Source: Ferrimonas marina (GTDB taxonomy: Bacteria > Pseudomonadota > Gammaproteobacteria > Enterobacterales > Shewanellaceae). Taken from it: a DNA stretch of 64,000 nucleotides. The stretch spans positions 1 through 64,000 of the forward strand of contig NZ_FQXG01000003.1 of the NCBI RefSeq assembly GCF_900129905.1, read 5' to 3'. The notes under the pieces were generated by a model. That model saw nothing but the letters and a program-made list of their open reading frames with translations, did not search any database and had not been told where the DNA came from. Position 1 is the first letter of the stretch; each line of letters opens with the position of its first letter. Both the position numbers and the translations under genes were made by a program. Shown here piece by piece: positions 1 through 8,752 of the stretch.

Positions 1-53
1 CCATGAACCTACATGGACGGAGCTTAACAATGTTTTTCACACTTTTAAATACG

Positions 54-1004
54 TTACGGTTTGTACTCTACTTGAACATCGTAGGAGTCCAGTCTAAAGT
101 CAACGTGAGGTGACGAACGGTGAGCGTTGCCCCTATAGACTGTCGAACAGGTATAGTCACTGCGAGGGCCTCCGAAGTGCTTATCTACCTTCGTTTTTTT
201 TGTAAAGTCGCTAGTGGCCAAATGAAGGCATGCTAGCGCGCACTCTGTGCTATAGGTGTGTTTGCCGGTGATGCCATTTCGGTGTTTCGGAATGCTGGCC
301 AACTGCCCAAGGAAGCCCAATTCTTCTTCTTTGTAGCCACGCCCTTTCCGGTTCATTTCCGCAACACATTGCTCTGCCATTGAGCTCATTTTGTTGGTGT
401 CCGCGCCATGGTAGAGTTCTCGCTGGTCTACATAGCGGGTGAAGGCCCAGGGTAGCGGGATTGCCGGATGCTCTGCGATGACCTTTTCAATGCTCTTAAG
501 CCCAGTTTGGTCAGTAAGGACAAGCTTAAAATCGCTATATCCTGCCATGGGTACAACAGCGGTTGCTTGGTCGAAGATGACCTTGGTGGAGGGGTTGGAG
601 ATCGACAACCTGTCCAATAGGAATTGATTGTCCCTTTCGTGTTGGAGGGCGTTATTCCCATAACCAACAAGCAGAACCACTACATCGTAGAATCCCTTAC
701 CGCCTGCTTTGACGTAGTCGGTGACCTCTTGAACATACTTTCTAACGGCGAATTCGATCTTCTTTTCCAGCTCTTTGCCTATAGCCTGGCGGCGCTCGAT
801 GTCTTGGGCAAGTCCGCCAATCGTGCTATTCAAATTGGTGATCGCATCTTTGGTGTGGGCCGACCGGTGTTCTGAGAGATGATCGCCGAGTGAGAACATA
901 CACTCTTTAGCGGCTTCTAGGGCCTGGTCATTCTTTGAGATAGATTTCGAGAGCTTGGCTAGAGACTCGGACGACTCGAGGATGCCGTGGGTATGTGGTT
1001 TCAT
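54..1004 (-). CDS. Unrecognised 316-aa protein, helical N-terminus
   Basis: I do not recognise a family. Residues about 10-110 are charged and helix-rich, consistent with a coiled coil; a hydrophobic strand (YDVVVLLVGYG) follows near residue 110, and the C-terminal third is mixed and polar with no signal peptide or membrane span. The ATG has GGGA seven bases upstream. It lies 15 bp downstream of an 87-aa gene on the same strand, so the two are probably co-transcribed, although an A+T promoter-like box (1013-1023) fills the gap. The overall plan (helical first half, then a short hydrophobic strand) resembles the product of 3971-4873, but I see no convincing shared motif. It lies in a stretch more A+T-rich than the rest of the window, suggesting cargo. 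Confidence 0.75.
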   Translation of the reverse strand: MKPHTHGILESSESLAKLSKSISKNDQALEAAKECMFSLGDHLSEHRSAHTKDAITNLNSTIGGLAQDIERRQAIGKELEKKIEFAVRKYVQEVTDYVKAGGKGFYDVVVLLVGYGNNALQHERDNQFLLDRLSISNPSTKVIFDQATAVVPMAGYSDFKLVLTDQTGLKSIEKVIAEHPAIPLPWAFTRYVDQRELYHGADTNKMSSMAEQCVAEMNRKGRGYKEEELGFLGQLASIPKHRNGITGKHTYSTECALACLHLATSDFTKKTKVDKHFGGPRSDYTCSTVYRGNAHRSSPHVDFRLDSYDVQVEYKP

Positions 1005-1018
1005 GATTGTCCCATTAA

Positions 1019-1282
1019 TTATGCAACATGGCTCAATGCCGGAATGGTGAGGATGAGTTCGTAGGACGGTTGCATCGCTACCTCGCAGTCCAGGTACAGG
1101 TTGTTACCCAGCTGGACTACGACCCCTCCGCAGTAAAGCGTGTCGATGAAGTGCTTCACCGACAGCCCCTCATAGCCCATGCGTTCAAAGGGAGCCTTTG
1201 CCTCGGCTAGAAGAATCACATTGCTCTTCGGGTGGCGAAAGGGGAACAGCGTGATCTTGCTGCCGTCGAGTAAGAGTTCCAT
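1019..1282 (-). CDS. Small unrecognised 87-aa protein
   Basis: A short soluble protein without recognised domain, signal peptide or membrane span. It contains alternating hydrophobic strands (ITLFPF, NVILLAEA, GGVVVQL, YELILTIPAL) and is probably a small beta-rich fold. It is first in a two-gene unit with the 316-aa protein just downstream. The start codon is an ATG about 220 bp from the divergent hydrolase gene, and the gap between them must hold both promoters. The gene is supported by its length, position and spacing only. Confidence 0.6.
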   Translation of the reverse strand: MELLLDGSKITLFPFRHPKSNVILLAEAKAPFERMGYEGLSVKHFIDTLYCGGVVVQLGNNLYLDCEVAMQPSYELILTIPALSHVA

Positions 1283-1502
1283 AGGTTGATCATTGCCTCA
1301 CCTGGTAGTAGCTGATGATTCAATTTTACCAAGGAGCAGGGTGTGACATGGTAACTCAGGGTAGTGATTCGTAGCCTTGCGGACGTATACAGTAACTTAT
1401 AAGTAGAATTCACTGAATGTCCACCGATTCACACCAAATTCAGTGCCTTACGTATTCGGGTGCAAAGCTAGTAACAGCTAAATTCGAATAGGGGGTAAAG
1501 AA

Positions 1503-2618
1503 ATGCCGAGCACTATCACGAAGCATATCGTAATAATCCATGGGATGGGTGAGCCCAACACCTCAGAGTTGGAAAAGACCGCCAAGTTGGCGTTGGAGCG
1601 TATTGCAAAACACTTTGGGCCCATGCGGGACATTACACTCAAATTCCACTCTGTTAACTACAACGTCCATTTCGAGCAAATTAGAGACATGTGGAAAAAG
1701 TCGGCAAGTGATTTCTCTAACAAGTTGAGCAAAGGTGGGGTAACAGGAATTAAAACGAATCGTATCGGAGACCTCGTCAATACATTGACTAATGTCACGA
1801 ACAATGCAGCAAACAACGACGGCTTTCTGTACACGCATATGTTAGACACCCTGCTCTATAAAACACACTTCCGTGGCTTGATTAACGAAAGCGTTCTTGA
1901 GCAATTAGCAAGGATTTTGAGAACCCAGCAAACCAGCAGATCTAACATGCACCTTGTGGCGTTTTCTCTGGGGACTGCAGTTATTAGGGATGCGTTTGAA
2001 TTGATGTCTAGTGATGAATACCGGCAATTCCAGACTGAAGGTGCCTATGGTTCAATCACATTATTATCAGACGTGGGTGGTTTCGTGAGCGAGCATAGCG
2101 GGGAGTTAGATCGGCTTAAACCGCTATCATTTTTTGATGCTGATGGTGTCACAAAAGCTCTGATCACCGTAAAGCACAAGTTCGACCCTATCTCAATGAT
2201 AAGACCATTTGTTGCACCGCAGGGATGGCGTGGCCTAATCAGCACACAGGGGCATTTAGATATTACGCTTGAAAGCCTCGAGGGGTTTGAGGATGGGAAG
2301 TTTGTTATAACGCATGATATCGGACATTACTTAAGAAACCCGAGATGTACGATCCCACTACTAAGATGCATATTCGACGGCCGACTTTCATTAGATGAGG
2401 CCAAAACAACGGCTGCATTTAATGAATACTACAATTCGACTTTTAATGTAAATAACATTGAACTGACCGACCTGGTGTCTGAACTGCAAGACTCACTGGG
2501 ACAAAGTGACGATAATTGGCCAATTCAGTTCAGTGGGGTGACTAACCCAAAAGAGGCCATTGTGGAGTTGGCAAAGCTTCTGAGTTCTGCGCCTACCGTA
2601 GAAAAGTTAATGAAATAA
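1503..2618 (+). CDS. Alpha/beta-hydrolase fold protein (lipase/esterase-like)
   Basis: A 371-aa protein with the layout of a serine hydrolase. The first strand runs into an oxyanion-type HGMG (residues 13-16), the nucleophile elbow reads VAFSLGTA with Ser155, an acid follows at Asp228 (KHKFDP), and a late His is available at 275 (DIGHYL). Together they could form a Ser-Asp-His triad. There is no signal peptide, so it should act in the cytoplasm unless exported by a secretion system. A strong ribosome site (GGGGG) precedes the ATG. The next gene starts 26 bp downstream on the same strand and encodes a secreted protein, so the two are likely one operon. Substrate cannot be read from the sequence; a lipase-type effector or cargo esterase are both possible. 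Confidence 0.8.
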   Translation: MPSTITKHIVIIHGMGEPNTSELEKTAKLALERIAKHFGPMRDITLKFHSVNYNVHFEQIRDMWKKSASDFSNKLSKGGVTGIKTNRIGDLVNTLTNVTNNAANNDGFLYTHMLDTLLYKTHFRGLINESVLEQLARILRTQQTSRSNMHLVAFSLGTAVIRDAFELMSSDEYRQFQTEGAYGSITLLSDVGGFVSEHSGELDRLKPLSFFDADGVTKALITVKHKFDPISMIRPFVAPQGWRGLISTQGHLDITLESLEGFEDGKFVITHDIGHYLRNPRCTIPLLRCIFDGRLSLDEAKTTAAFNEYYNSTFNVNNIELTDLVSELQDSLGQSDDNWPIQFSGVTNPKEAIVELAKLLSSAPTVEKLMK

Positions 2619-2644
2619 AATCAACACAGATATCTGGAGCAAAC

Positions 2645-3739
2645 ATGAAACTGGTCTATTTTATAGCTTTGGTTGTTGTGTTGGTCCCCCTCAGGGTTGA
2701 CGCGAACCAAGACAAGTTGATTAATGCAGGATTTTGTGAATCGACATTCATGAAAAATGAGCCACAAGTACCCCTTAACTTTCAGATCCGGCGGGATTCG
2801 TTCAATCTGTGTTCAGATCTTGAGTCTATGATCGTCAACGGCGATTCTATCGATGTCAGCCAATTGGTGGTGGAGTTGAACTCAATAGCAGTATACTCTG
2901 CTAATTGGGTTAAAGATAGTTTCACTGTAGATTTGATTATGGGGAATGATTTGCAGCAGGCCATTTTGCCGTCTATTTTGGTGGACGGTGAGGCTTTAAG
3001 GGTTGGAGACCGTGGTGAATTTAAGCTCCAGGATAGTGAAGTCGAAGTTCAAATAACAGACGTAACGTCAGATGTATCAGGTGATGGAGATGATGCTAAC
3101 CTCGGTCCCGGTACGACGTTAACGGTCGTGTATAGGGCAGGAGAGGGCACAGGCATGTATGCGTGCCAGGTGGACTGTTATGCGTTTGTGCGTTATTCAT
3201 CAGACATGCTAAATCTTGCTTTATCCCCCCTTAGGGAAAAGCAGAAATTACTACAAGAGCAACATCATGCTCAGAAAAGAAAAGAGTGGGAGAGGTACAT
3301 CGAGCATTCGCGTGGCGAGTGGCCTTGGGAGACGTTAGCCAATTATCACTGGATATACAAAGGGTCCGAAAGAGACAAAGAGAATAGGGCCCCGAGGACA
3401 CAACTGATACTGATGCGCCCGAGTGTATGGATAGAGAATCTCGGTAGTGCGGAAGACGGAGAGCAGCTGGGGGCTTCCGTGGGGTTCGAGGTCTTGGGTG
3501 TTAATTACTGGGAGGGAACTAAATGGTGCATGGGAAAGCCATGCGGCGCATCTTTAGTAGCAAGCTATAACGATAGGGCTAGCGCGGATGATTTTGGCTT
3601 CGGTGTAGTCTTCTCTATCGACAACAAGTACCAAGTAGGGACTATTAATTACGGCGGTGATTGGAGCATTGTTTTCTCAGTTGACTTGCTAAACCTCAAA
3701 AAATCTGTGGAAGAAACTAAAGCGCGCTACGGTTTGTAA
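2645..3739 (+). CDS. Secreted protein of unknown function
   Basis: The first 20 residues are a clear signal peptide (MKLVYFIALVVVLVPLRVDA, cleavage expected after VDA), so the mature protein of about 344 aa should reach the periplasm or beyond. Cysteines at several places (a CQVDC pair near residue 176 and a CMGKPC pair near 297) could form disulfides. No known domain is recognised. The ATG follows a GGAG site. It is 26 bp downstream of the hydrolase gene, suggesting joint expression; whether it is a partner or an immunity protein is not shown by the sequence. Confidence 0.75.
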   Translation: MKLVYFIALVVVLVPLRVDANQDKLINAGFCESTFMKNEPQVPLNFQIRRDSFNLCSDLESMIVNGDSIDVSQLVVELNSIAVYSANWVKDSFTVDLIMGNDLQQAILPSILVDGEALRVGDRGEFKLQDSEVEVQITDVTSDVSGDGDDANLGPGTTLTVVYRAGEGTGMYACQVDCYAFVRYSSDMLNLALSPLREKQKLLQEQHHAQKRKEWERYIEHSRGEWPWETLANYHWIYKGSERDKENRAPRTQLILMRPSVWIENLGSAEDGEQLGASVGFEVLGVNYWEGTKWCMGKPCGASLVASYNDRASADDFGFGVVFSIDNKYQVGTINYGGDWSIVFSVDLLNLKKSVEETKARYGL

Positions 3740-3890
3740 GCCGGATCATGTTGCTCAACAGGAAGAGCAATAGACATTCATCTAGTGCTATCTGGGGTGT
3801 TATATGTTCTAGCGTGCCACTGCAAAGGAGTACGGCATCGACCTTGAAAAGTTTTAAAGGAGGTCGGTTACTTCCAAATCTCTACTTTAC

Positions 3891-3924
3891 AAACCACAAA
3901 GGACGCGGATGTCTTTTGTGGTTT
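3891..3924. terminator. Strong hairpin between convergent genes
   Basis: Fourteen-base-pair stem (one G-T wobble) around a GCGGAT loop, with A-rich and T-rich flanks AAACCACAAA and TTTGTGGTTT. It lies between the 3' ends of two convergent genes and probably terminates both transcripts. The 230-bp gap otherwise shows nothing convincing. Confidence 0.6.
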
Positions 3925-3970
3925 GTTAGCGATAGATTAAGGCCATTGCTCGCTAGCATATCCCACATAG

Positions 3971-4873
3971 CTATTGCGACGGGGTTAGACCAGGTTCCTT
4001 AGTAAAAAATGACTTTGCATTTTCAACGATACTTTTATCGCGTAACTTTACCCCGTTAATGCCAATCTCGCTACCAGTAGTAAGGCGAGGCGAAAAGCGA
4101 ATTATCTCCCGGATCTCTTGCTTGCCCATCGCGGGGCTGCAGAAATTAATGGAGCCCAAGGTATCCATGCTGACATTGACAGCCTGGGCAAATTCCGCTT
4201 TGCTAATATCCACACGATTCAGCGAGTAAGGAAGATTGTCCGGTGACAGAGTGGCAGGGTCCAAATCCTTTTCGGCTTTAGTGAATTTAGGAAGCCAATG
4301 CGTGAATATGGTGCTGGGACGCTGCTTTATCTCGCCGTTCTCAACGGATGATTGAATGGCACCGCTAACGGCCTGCATACCTTTTACGCAACCTAACACT
4401 ACAATTTCTGACGCTGAATTGTTGGTTTCAACAACATGAATTTGGAAGTTTGTTGATTCTTTAATTTCCGAGACGATTTCCTTAACTTTATTGATGTCAG
4501 CAGAAAAAAGATTGGGAATTGACATAGAGGTATCAATTAAACCTACCCCTTTTTCAGAAAGGGCAGTTCGATTGTCGATGTACCTATTCACCTTTTTATC
4601 AAAATTCAGTTCTATTTTGTCACTGGCCTTTCTTAAAGCCTCTACCAGAATATCTGTTTTGCGAAGGGATAATTTCAGTTTCCGTTCTGCATCTTTTATG
4701 TCTGCATCATCATGCCAAGAAGCGACAGCGATTTTCGGAATTAAATGTTGTAAATCTTGCCTTTTGCTCTCAGCCTTCTTGATTTCATTTTGATGTTCTT
4801 GAAGTTCAGCGCTAGCTGTAATTGCCTCGGCTAAGGTCTTTATCAGAGAGTCGTGAGCTTTTTTGAAATCCAT
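3971..4873 (-). CDS. Unrecognised 300-aa protein with coiled-coil N-terminus
   Basis: Residues about 1-110 are lysine/glutamate-rich and strongly helical (a probable coiled coil), followed by a region with a hydrophobic strand (ASEIVVLGCVKG near residue 155) and a polar C-terminus. No signal peptide and no membrane span. The ATG follows a good AAGGA ribosome site. It lies 11 bp downstream of the 204-aa gene, so both are one transcription unit. Function unknown. The architecture recalls the 316-aa protein at the left end of the window, which also follows a smaller partner gene. Confidence 0.75.
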   Translation of the reverse strand: MDFKKAHDSLIKTLAEAITASAELQEHQNEIKKAESKRQDLQHLIPKIAVASWHDDADIKDAERKLKLSLRKTDILVEALRKASDKIELNFDKKVNRYIDNRTALSEKGVGLIDTSMSIPNLFSADINKVKEIVSEIKESTNFQIHVVETNNSASEIVVLGCVKGMQAVSGAIQSSVENGEIKQRPSTIFTHWLPKFTKAEKDLDPATLSPDNLPYSLNRVDISKAEFAQAVNVSMDTLGSINFCSPAMGKQEIREIIRFSPRLTTGSEIGINGVKLRDKSIVENAKSFFTKEPGLTPSQ

Positions 4874-4884
4874 TGTGTAATTCC

Positions 4885-5499
4885 TTAGTTGAGAAGATAT
4901 TCGTTAGCGATAGCCTTCCCTTCGTCCCACTCGTTGGCGTTGATGGGGTCCCGGTGACGGTAGGGGTTAGATGCCTTATCGGCCATGGGCATGGCCACGC
5001 CATGCAAGAACGCGGAGCTTTTGTCGATCAAGTGGAATTTGGGGAGGTGGCCGAAGTTGTTGAAGAAGTGGCCCAGGGCTATCTGGGTATAGAGATCGCT
5101 GATCCGGCCTGAGTTGAGCGCAGTGAATACATCATAGAACGGGACCGAGCTGCGCTTATCGCTTTGCCTGATCTGGTGTGTTGTGTTCCATCCCACGAAG
5201 ATCTTGAGGGACTTGGGTGTCCTGCCGGATGCCACTTCAATGTTGGTATACAGTTCGGCGTCGGCCTTGTGTAGATCTTTTAAGTGCTTCTCCAGGGTGG
5301 CCAGCACAGGGACACCTTGGCAGATGCTGAAGATGGGCAGAGACCTGGCTTTACCACCTGGGCCTTCTACGCCGTTGCGGAACAGGATGTTGCCGTTTCC
5401 CTGGAGCGGGATCAGGATGCCAATTTCCCCACTGTTGGCTGGGCAGTTGTCGCGGTTCACCGCGGCTAACCGCAAAGAGCGTTCATTATTAATGGGCAT
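4885..5499 (-). CDS. Unrecognised 204-aa protein
   Basis: A soluble protein with no recognised domain. The start is uncertain: the first ATG abuts the T-run of a terminator hairpin that ends the upstream gene, leaving no room for a ribosome site. Either the message is leaderless, or translation starts at a later non-ATG codon, or some read-through carries the ribosome site. Residues from about 50 on (ARSLPIFSICQGVPVLATLE) look well folded. It is followed by the 300-aa coiled-coil protein in the same unit. Confidence 0.65.
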   Translation of the reverse strand: MPINNERSLRLAAVNRDNCPANSGEIGILIPLQGNGNILFRNGVEGPGGKARSLPIFSICQGVPVLATLEKHLKDLHKADAELYTNIEVASGRTPKSLKIFVGWNTTHQIRQSDKRSSVPFYDVFTALNSGRISDLYTQIALGHFFNNFGHLPKFHLIDKSSAFLHGVAMPMADKASNPYRHRDPINANEWDEGKAIANEYLLN

Positions 5500-5563
5500 A
5501 AAAAAGTCCGAACGGGCTTGTGGAGATCCATAAGTAGATCATACCAGCCTGGCCCGTTCGGAC
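5500..5563 (-). terminator. Rho-independent terminator with large loop
   Basis: A perfect 12-bp inverted repeat (GTCCGAACGGGC at 5506-5517 and its complement at 5552-5563) with a 34-nt loop, followed on the minus strand by six T. It ends the transcript of the barrel-protein gene and directly touches the first ATG of the next gene. Confidence 0.7.
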
Positions 5564-5607
5564 GGCAAACTGCCTGTGATACCGCCCCGGGTCCCGGGGC
5601 AGGATCA

Positions 5608-6306
5608 TCAGAAGTTGTAGCGTGCTTTGATCACGAACTCGCTGTCGCTGTCGTCGGCGTCACCAGCCAGCTTCACCCAGGTCAGGCCGGCGGAGAAATC
5701 GAAGTCGCCGTATACCTTGCCAACCGTGGGGGTCAGGATGATGAAGTCAACGTAGTCACCGATGGCGTAATCGAAGGTCAGATCCGCGTAGAAGCCTTCC
5801 AGCTGGAAGTGGCCGCCGATACCGAACGCAAAGCGGTCGTCAGAGATAGACATGCCGTGGCCTGACACTTCATTGGTTTCCCAACCAATCTTGGTGGAGT
5901 AGCTGAAGCTATCATTGACGAAAGACGTGGACAGCAAAGCAATACCCATTGCCTCTTCATCGATATCAAAGCCCAGATCGCCGGTCACGTAGTCAAACGC
6001 AATAGCGAAGGCGCCTGGCTTACCGCTGAACAGGCCAGAGCTTTGGGTCTCGTGGAAGCGCCACTTGGCACCGATGCCGATGTAGCCTTCTGCTATGTCC
6101 ATGTAGCTGGCACCGATGGACACGCCATCAACGATCTCGTAGGCACCAGAGATGGCCGCATCGCCGGCGTAAACCACGGACACGTTGGAGTCGGTGTTTA
6201 CGAACTGCTGGTTCGTGAAGCTCATCGCCTGCTCAGCTTGGGCAGGGTTGGCTACAGCGGCGCCGGCGATCAAGCTCAGGCTCATCAGGAACATCTTTTT
6301 GGACAT
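5608..6306 (-). CDS. Outer-membrane beta-barrel protein
   Basis: 232-aa protein with a signal peptide (MSKKMFLMSLSLIAGAAVA..., cleavage likely after AQA). The mature part is made of alternating amphipathic strands rich in aromatic and glycine residues (for example SIGASYMDI, GYIGIGAKWRF, KIGWETNEV, FAFGIGGHF) and ends in ...RYNF, the C-terminal aromatic signature recognised by the BAM machinery. I chose the ATG at 6306 because of its AAGGAG site; the frame is open further upstream but that part reads as non-coding and overlaps the zinc-ribbon gene. Likely a small porin-like or structural barrel; substrate unknown. Confidence 0.8.
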   Translation of the reverse strand: MSKKMFLMSLSLIAGAAVANPAQAEQAMSFTNQQFVNTDSNVSVVYAGDAAISGAYEIVDGVSIGASYMDIAEGYIGIGAKWRFHETQSSGLFSGKPGAFAIAFDYVTGDLGFDIDEEAMGIALLSTSFVNDSFSYSTKIGWETNEVSGHGMSISDDRFAFGIGGHFQLEGFYADLTFDYAIGDYVDFIILTPTVGKVYGDFDFSAGLTWVKLAGDADDSDSEFVIKARYNF

Positions 6307-6310
6307 TACG

Positions 6311-6784
6311 TCACTCCTTGATTTGGTCTTTAGACCTTGATGGTGAGGGCTCCATTCCGATGCCCTCAAATTCTCGTTTTCGTACTGACGCCATGGCCCC
6401 CGCATTGCCGAGTCGCTGGACCCGACGGTGACTGAGGTAGCCACGGCGCGTCATATTCGGTTTCAGTGCCAGCCTGCGTACATCCGTGCAGTCGAAATGG
6501 CCGTAGCCAACATGGCTTCCACACCTGGGACAGAACAGCGGTACCCGCTGGTAGCCACAACATCCGTCGACCTTGGGCCGGAAGCCCTCAGCGGGGTCGA
6601 AGTCCACCACATAGTCCACGGGGTGGATGGCGTACTCTGCCGGCTTGCCACGCAGGGTGATCCGGTTTCTCGGCAGTTCGATCCGCGCATCGTAGCTAAA
6701 CGCTTGGTCATCTGCCGGCCACTGCAAGGCGGGGCCCTGCAGGTCGACCGACAGCGGCTGCCCGCAACGGCACAAAAGGCGCAT
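6311..6784 (-). CDS. Zinc-ribbon-like 157-aa protein
   Basis: Carries several cysteine pairs: CRC near residue 5, GCCG near 74, and CPRCG near 85 followed by C98. This is a pattern typical of a structural zinc site. The C-terminal 50 residues are basic. No known enzyme signature. The stop lies in the spacer before the barrel gene and the start is 15 bp after the 68-aa gene, so it sits inside a minus-strand operon running from the 170-aa gene to the barrel gene. Confidence 0.6.
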   Translation of the reverse strand: MRLLCRCGQPLSVDLQGPALQWPADDQAFSYDARIELPRNRITLRGKPAEYAIHPVDYVVDFDPAEGFRPKVDGCCGYQRVPLFCPRCGSHVGYGHFDCTDVRRLALKPNMTRRGYLSHRRVQRLGNAGAMASVRKREFEGIGMEPSPSRSKDQIKE

Positions 6785-6799
6785 CCCTGGCCTTCGGGG

Positions 6800-7006
6800 T
6801 TAAGCCGCGTTACGGATGTCGACCAGGTCCAGGCGCAGGCGCTCTGGTACCACCAGAACGTAGCTCTGCCCTGCCCTGCTGTTGATGGCGTAGTTGGCAT
6901 CGGACAGGGTGTTGGCCACGACCTTTTCCTGCTGGCCGGCCATCTCGGCCTGGATCAGGGTGATGGTCTGATCGGCATCGACCTGCAGATGGGCAATATT
7001 ATTCAT
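6800..7006 (-). CDS. Small 68-aa soluble protein
   Basis: A short acidic protein with mixed helix and strand (ITLIQAEMAGQQEKVVANTL, SYVLVVPERLRLDLV). The ATG has AAGGATT at a proper distance. It sits in a minus-strand operon between the 170-aa protein and the zinc-ribbon protein. No family recognised. Confidence 0.65.
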   Translation of the reverse strand: MNNIAHLQVDADQTITLIQAEMAGQQEKVVANTLSDANYAINSRAGQSYVLVVPERLRLDLVDIRNAA

Positions 7007-7019
7007 TGTCTGAATCCTT

Positions 7020-7532
7020 TCAGTTTACGGTGGAGTTGTTCGTGTTATTGGGCCCGCGGACGGTGAGGATCGCGCGATTATCGCCATGGATTTGCAGGCG
7101 GGTGTTGATCAGTTGGGTCCACTTCTCGACCAGTTCGTCGTTAGGTGTGCCGAGTTTGAGATCGTTGTGGATGTCCTCAAGGAACTGATCAACTGCAGCC
7201 ATATCCTCCTGGCTGGGTTTGCTGGTGTATGAGACAGTTAGTCGACACGCGCCAAGGTGGTCGATATTGCTAAGGGCTACTGACAGCTCCTCAAGAGCCA
7301 ATCGCAGGTGCATCTCGTGCGCCTGAGAGATACCGGGTGGCAGAGTTTTCGAGGCAAGCTCTACGGTACTGCCGATCAGGACTCTGTAAAGCCGCATAAT
7401 GTCCTGGGTGAATGCCGGGGAATGGCTGGGGTCGGACATCGCGGCCAGGTGCGACTGCTCGCACTTCGCCAGCATCTCGCGCAACCACTCATCACTACTA
7501 CGGTAGAAATTCTTTACTGATTCGGGATCCAT
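7020..7532 (-). CDS. Unrecognised 170-aa protein
   Basis: A helical soluble protein. The frame is open for another 143 codons upstream, but that part overlaps the divergent methyltransferase and reads as its antisense. I chose the ATG at 7532 (MDPESVKNF) because GGAG stands five bases before it. The protein is rich in helices (REMLAKCEQSHLAAM, MHLRLALEELSVALSNI) and ends NNTNNSTVN. It is first in the operon with the 68-aa and zinc-ribbon genes. Function unknown. Confidence 0.65.
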   Translation of the reverse strand: MDPESVKNFYRSSDEWLREMLAKCEQSHLAAMSDPSHSPAFTQDIMRLYRVLIGSTVELASKTLPPGISQAHEMHLRLALEELSVALSNIDHLGACRLTVSYTSKPSQEDMAAVDQFLEDIHNDLKLGTPNDELVEKWTQLINTRLQIHGDNRAILTVRGPNNTNNSTVN

Positions 7533-7682
7533 CATCACTCCATGGCTCAGGGCCTCAACGCCTTGCATCCTAACGAATTGTTGCGAGGTGTCAATGAGAT
7601 GTGAGTGAAAAAAGGTTGTATTGCGAACTGGCTCGAAGGTTGTTATTAATGCGTGGTTGAACGCCAAAATTAGGTACGTGAT

Positions 7683-8270
7683 GTGTCGACGGTTAACTAC
7701 TATGAATCCTGCGCCCGGGAGTACGCTGATGCGTCGATGGGGGCCAACCTGGACCACGTCTATCAGAGGTTCTTGCCCGCGCTGAAGCCCGAGGCCACCA
7801 TCCTGGATGCCGGCTGCGGTGCCGGTCGTGACATGAAGTTGTTCACCCAACTCGGCTTCAAGGTGATGGGATTTGATAAGTCGGTTGAGCTGGCCAAGAT
7901 CGCCTGTCACCACAGTGGCCAGACGGTGCATGTTTGCAGCTTCATGGAGTTCCCGGCGCAACAGAAGCGTTACGACGCAGTGTGGGCCATGGCTTCACTA
8001 CTTCACGTGCCCAGGGCAGAGCTCGTCGATACCATGAAGCACTTATCGACTGGCCTGGTGCCAGGAGGGCGATTCTACCTGTCGTTGAAGGTGGGTGAGG
8101 GTTGCCGGCCCACCCGCGGTACCATCGAGGAGCGCTACAGCCCTGAGGAAGCCAAGGAGGCCATCGCCTCTGCGGGCTTAGGGTTGTCGGAGTTTTGGTA
8201 TACCGGCGCTCGGCAGGACAACCTGGAGCCCGTAACCTGGATGAACTTCATCGCCATCAAACCGGCCTAG
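7683..8270 (+). CDS. Class I SAM-dependent methyltransferase
   Basis: 195 aa. Motif I for S-adenosylmethionine reads ILDAGCGAGRD (about residues 40-50), followed by FDKS (acid binding the ribose, motif II) and a post-motif with YDAVWAMASLLHVP typical of motif IV of small-molecule methyltransferases. The C-terminus reads LVPGGRFYLSLKVGEG, the usual methyltransferase strand pair. It starts with GTG; AGG stands nearby. It resembles TehB/Methyltransf_11-like proteins found on phages and plasmids, and the substrate is unknown. It overlaps the 3' end of the convergent 8257-8664 gene by 14 bp. Confidence 0.85.
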   Translation: MSTVNYYESCAREYADASMGANLDHVYQRFLPALKPEATILDAGCGAGRDMKLFTQLGFKVMGFDKSVELAKIACHHSGQTVHVCSFMEFPAQQKRYDAVWAMASLLHVPRAELVDTMKHLSTGLVPGGRFYLSLKVGEGCRPTRGTIEERYSPEEAKEAIASAGLGLSEFWYTGARQDNLEPVTWMNFIAIKPA

Positions 8271-8664
8271 TTAGCCACACCGACTTTCCGGCCACATAGC
8301 CGGGCCCGTTGCTTTGGGGCTCATTCTGGGTGCCGCGGATCACGAAGTGCTGGTTGCTGTAGGGGCAATAGGTGGCCTCGGTGAAGGGTTCGGCGGGCAG
8401 AGAATCTAGGCTGCCCTGGTAGGTGCCTTTGGCAAAGGCGTGAACTGCCTTGCGCCGTTGCCGTCGTACCCGCTCCTGTCCCTTGGCACTCACCTGGAAG
8501 GTGATGTCATCGAGTTTTACGCAGCGTGCATAGCCGGCAATTTTCCCTTTGTCCGGCCCTTCGTCCAGCATGATCGAGATGTATCCTGGCCGGTTGAGGT
8601 TCACGTAGGTGCGGACCCGCATACCTGACTCTAGTTGACGGCCTTCCTTTGGCTCAAATGACAT
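8257..8664 (-). CDS. Unrecognised basic 135-aa protein
   Basis: Soluble, basic in the middle (RVRRQRRKAVHAFAKG near residue 75), with strand-rich flanks. The central arginine-rich part could bind nucleic acid. The start at 8664 is preceded by GGGAGG four bases away; an in-frame GTG four codons earlier lies inside that ribosome site and is unlikely. The promoter region holds a perfect AATATAC/GTATATT palindrome. Function unknown. Confidence 0.65.
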   Translation of the reverse strand: MSFEPKEGRQLESGMRVRTYVNLNRPGYISIMLDEGPDKGKIAGYARCVKLDDITFQVSAKGQERVRRQRRKAVHAFAKGTYQGSLDSLPAEPFTEATYCPYSNQHFVIRGTQNEPQSNGPGYVAGKSVWLTRPV

Positions 8665-8678
8665 ACGCCCTCCCACTT

Positions 8679-8696
8679 AATATACATTAGTATATT
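8679..8696. promoter_or_regulatory. Palindrome in promoter region
   Basis: Perfect 7-bp inverted repeat AATATAC-ATTA-GTATATT, 15 bp upstream of the 135-aa gene. By position it could be an operator or simply an A+T promoter element. Confidence 0.4.
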
Positions 8697-8752
8697 TAAA
8701 GGGCGACTTGAAGTAAAGACCCCTGCATTAAGCAGGGGTTGAAGGGGGGGAG

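Noticed and set aside
3748-4002. Plus-strand frame of 84 codons after the secreted-protein gene
   Set aside because: Runs through the terminator hairpin and into the opposite gene; no ribosome site and unlikely composition.
4746-4756. ATGTTGTAAAT resembling the Ter core
   Set aside because: Lacks the CTAA part and lies inside a coding region; not a convincing Ter site.
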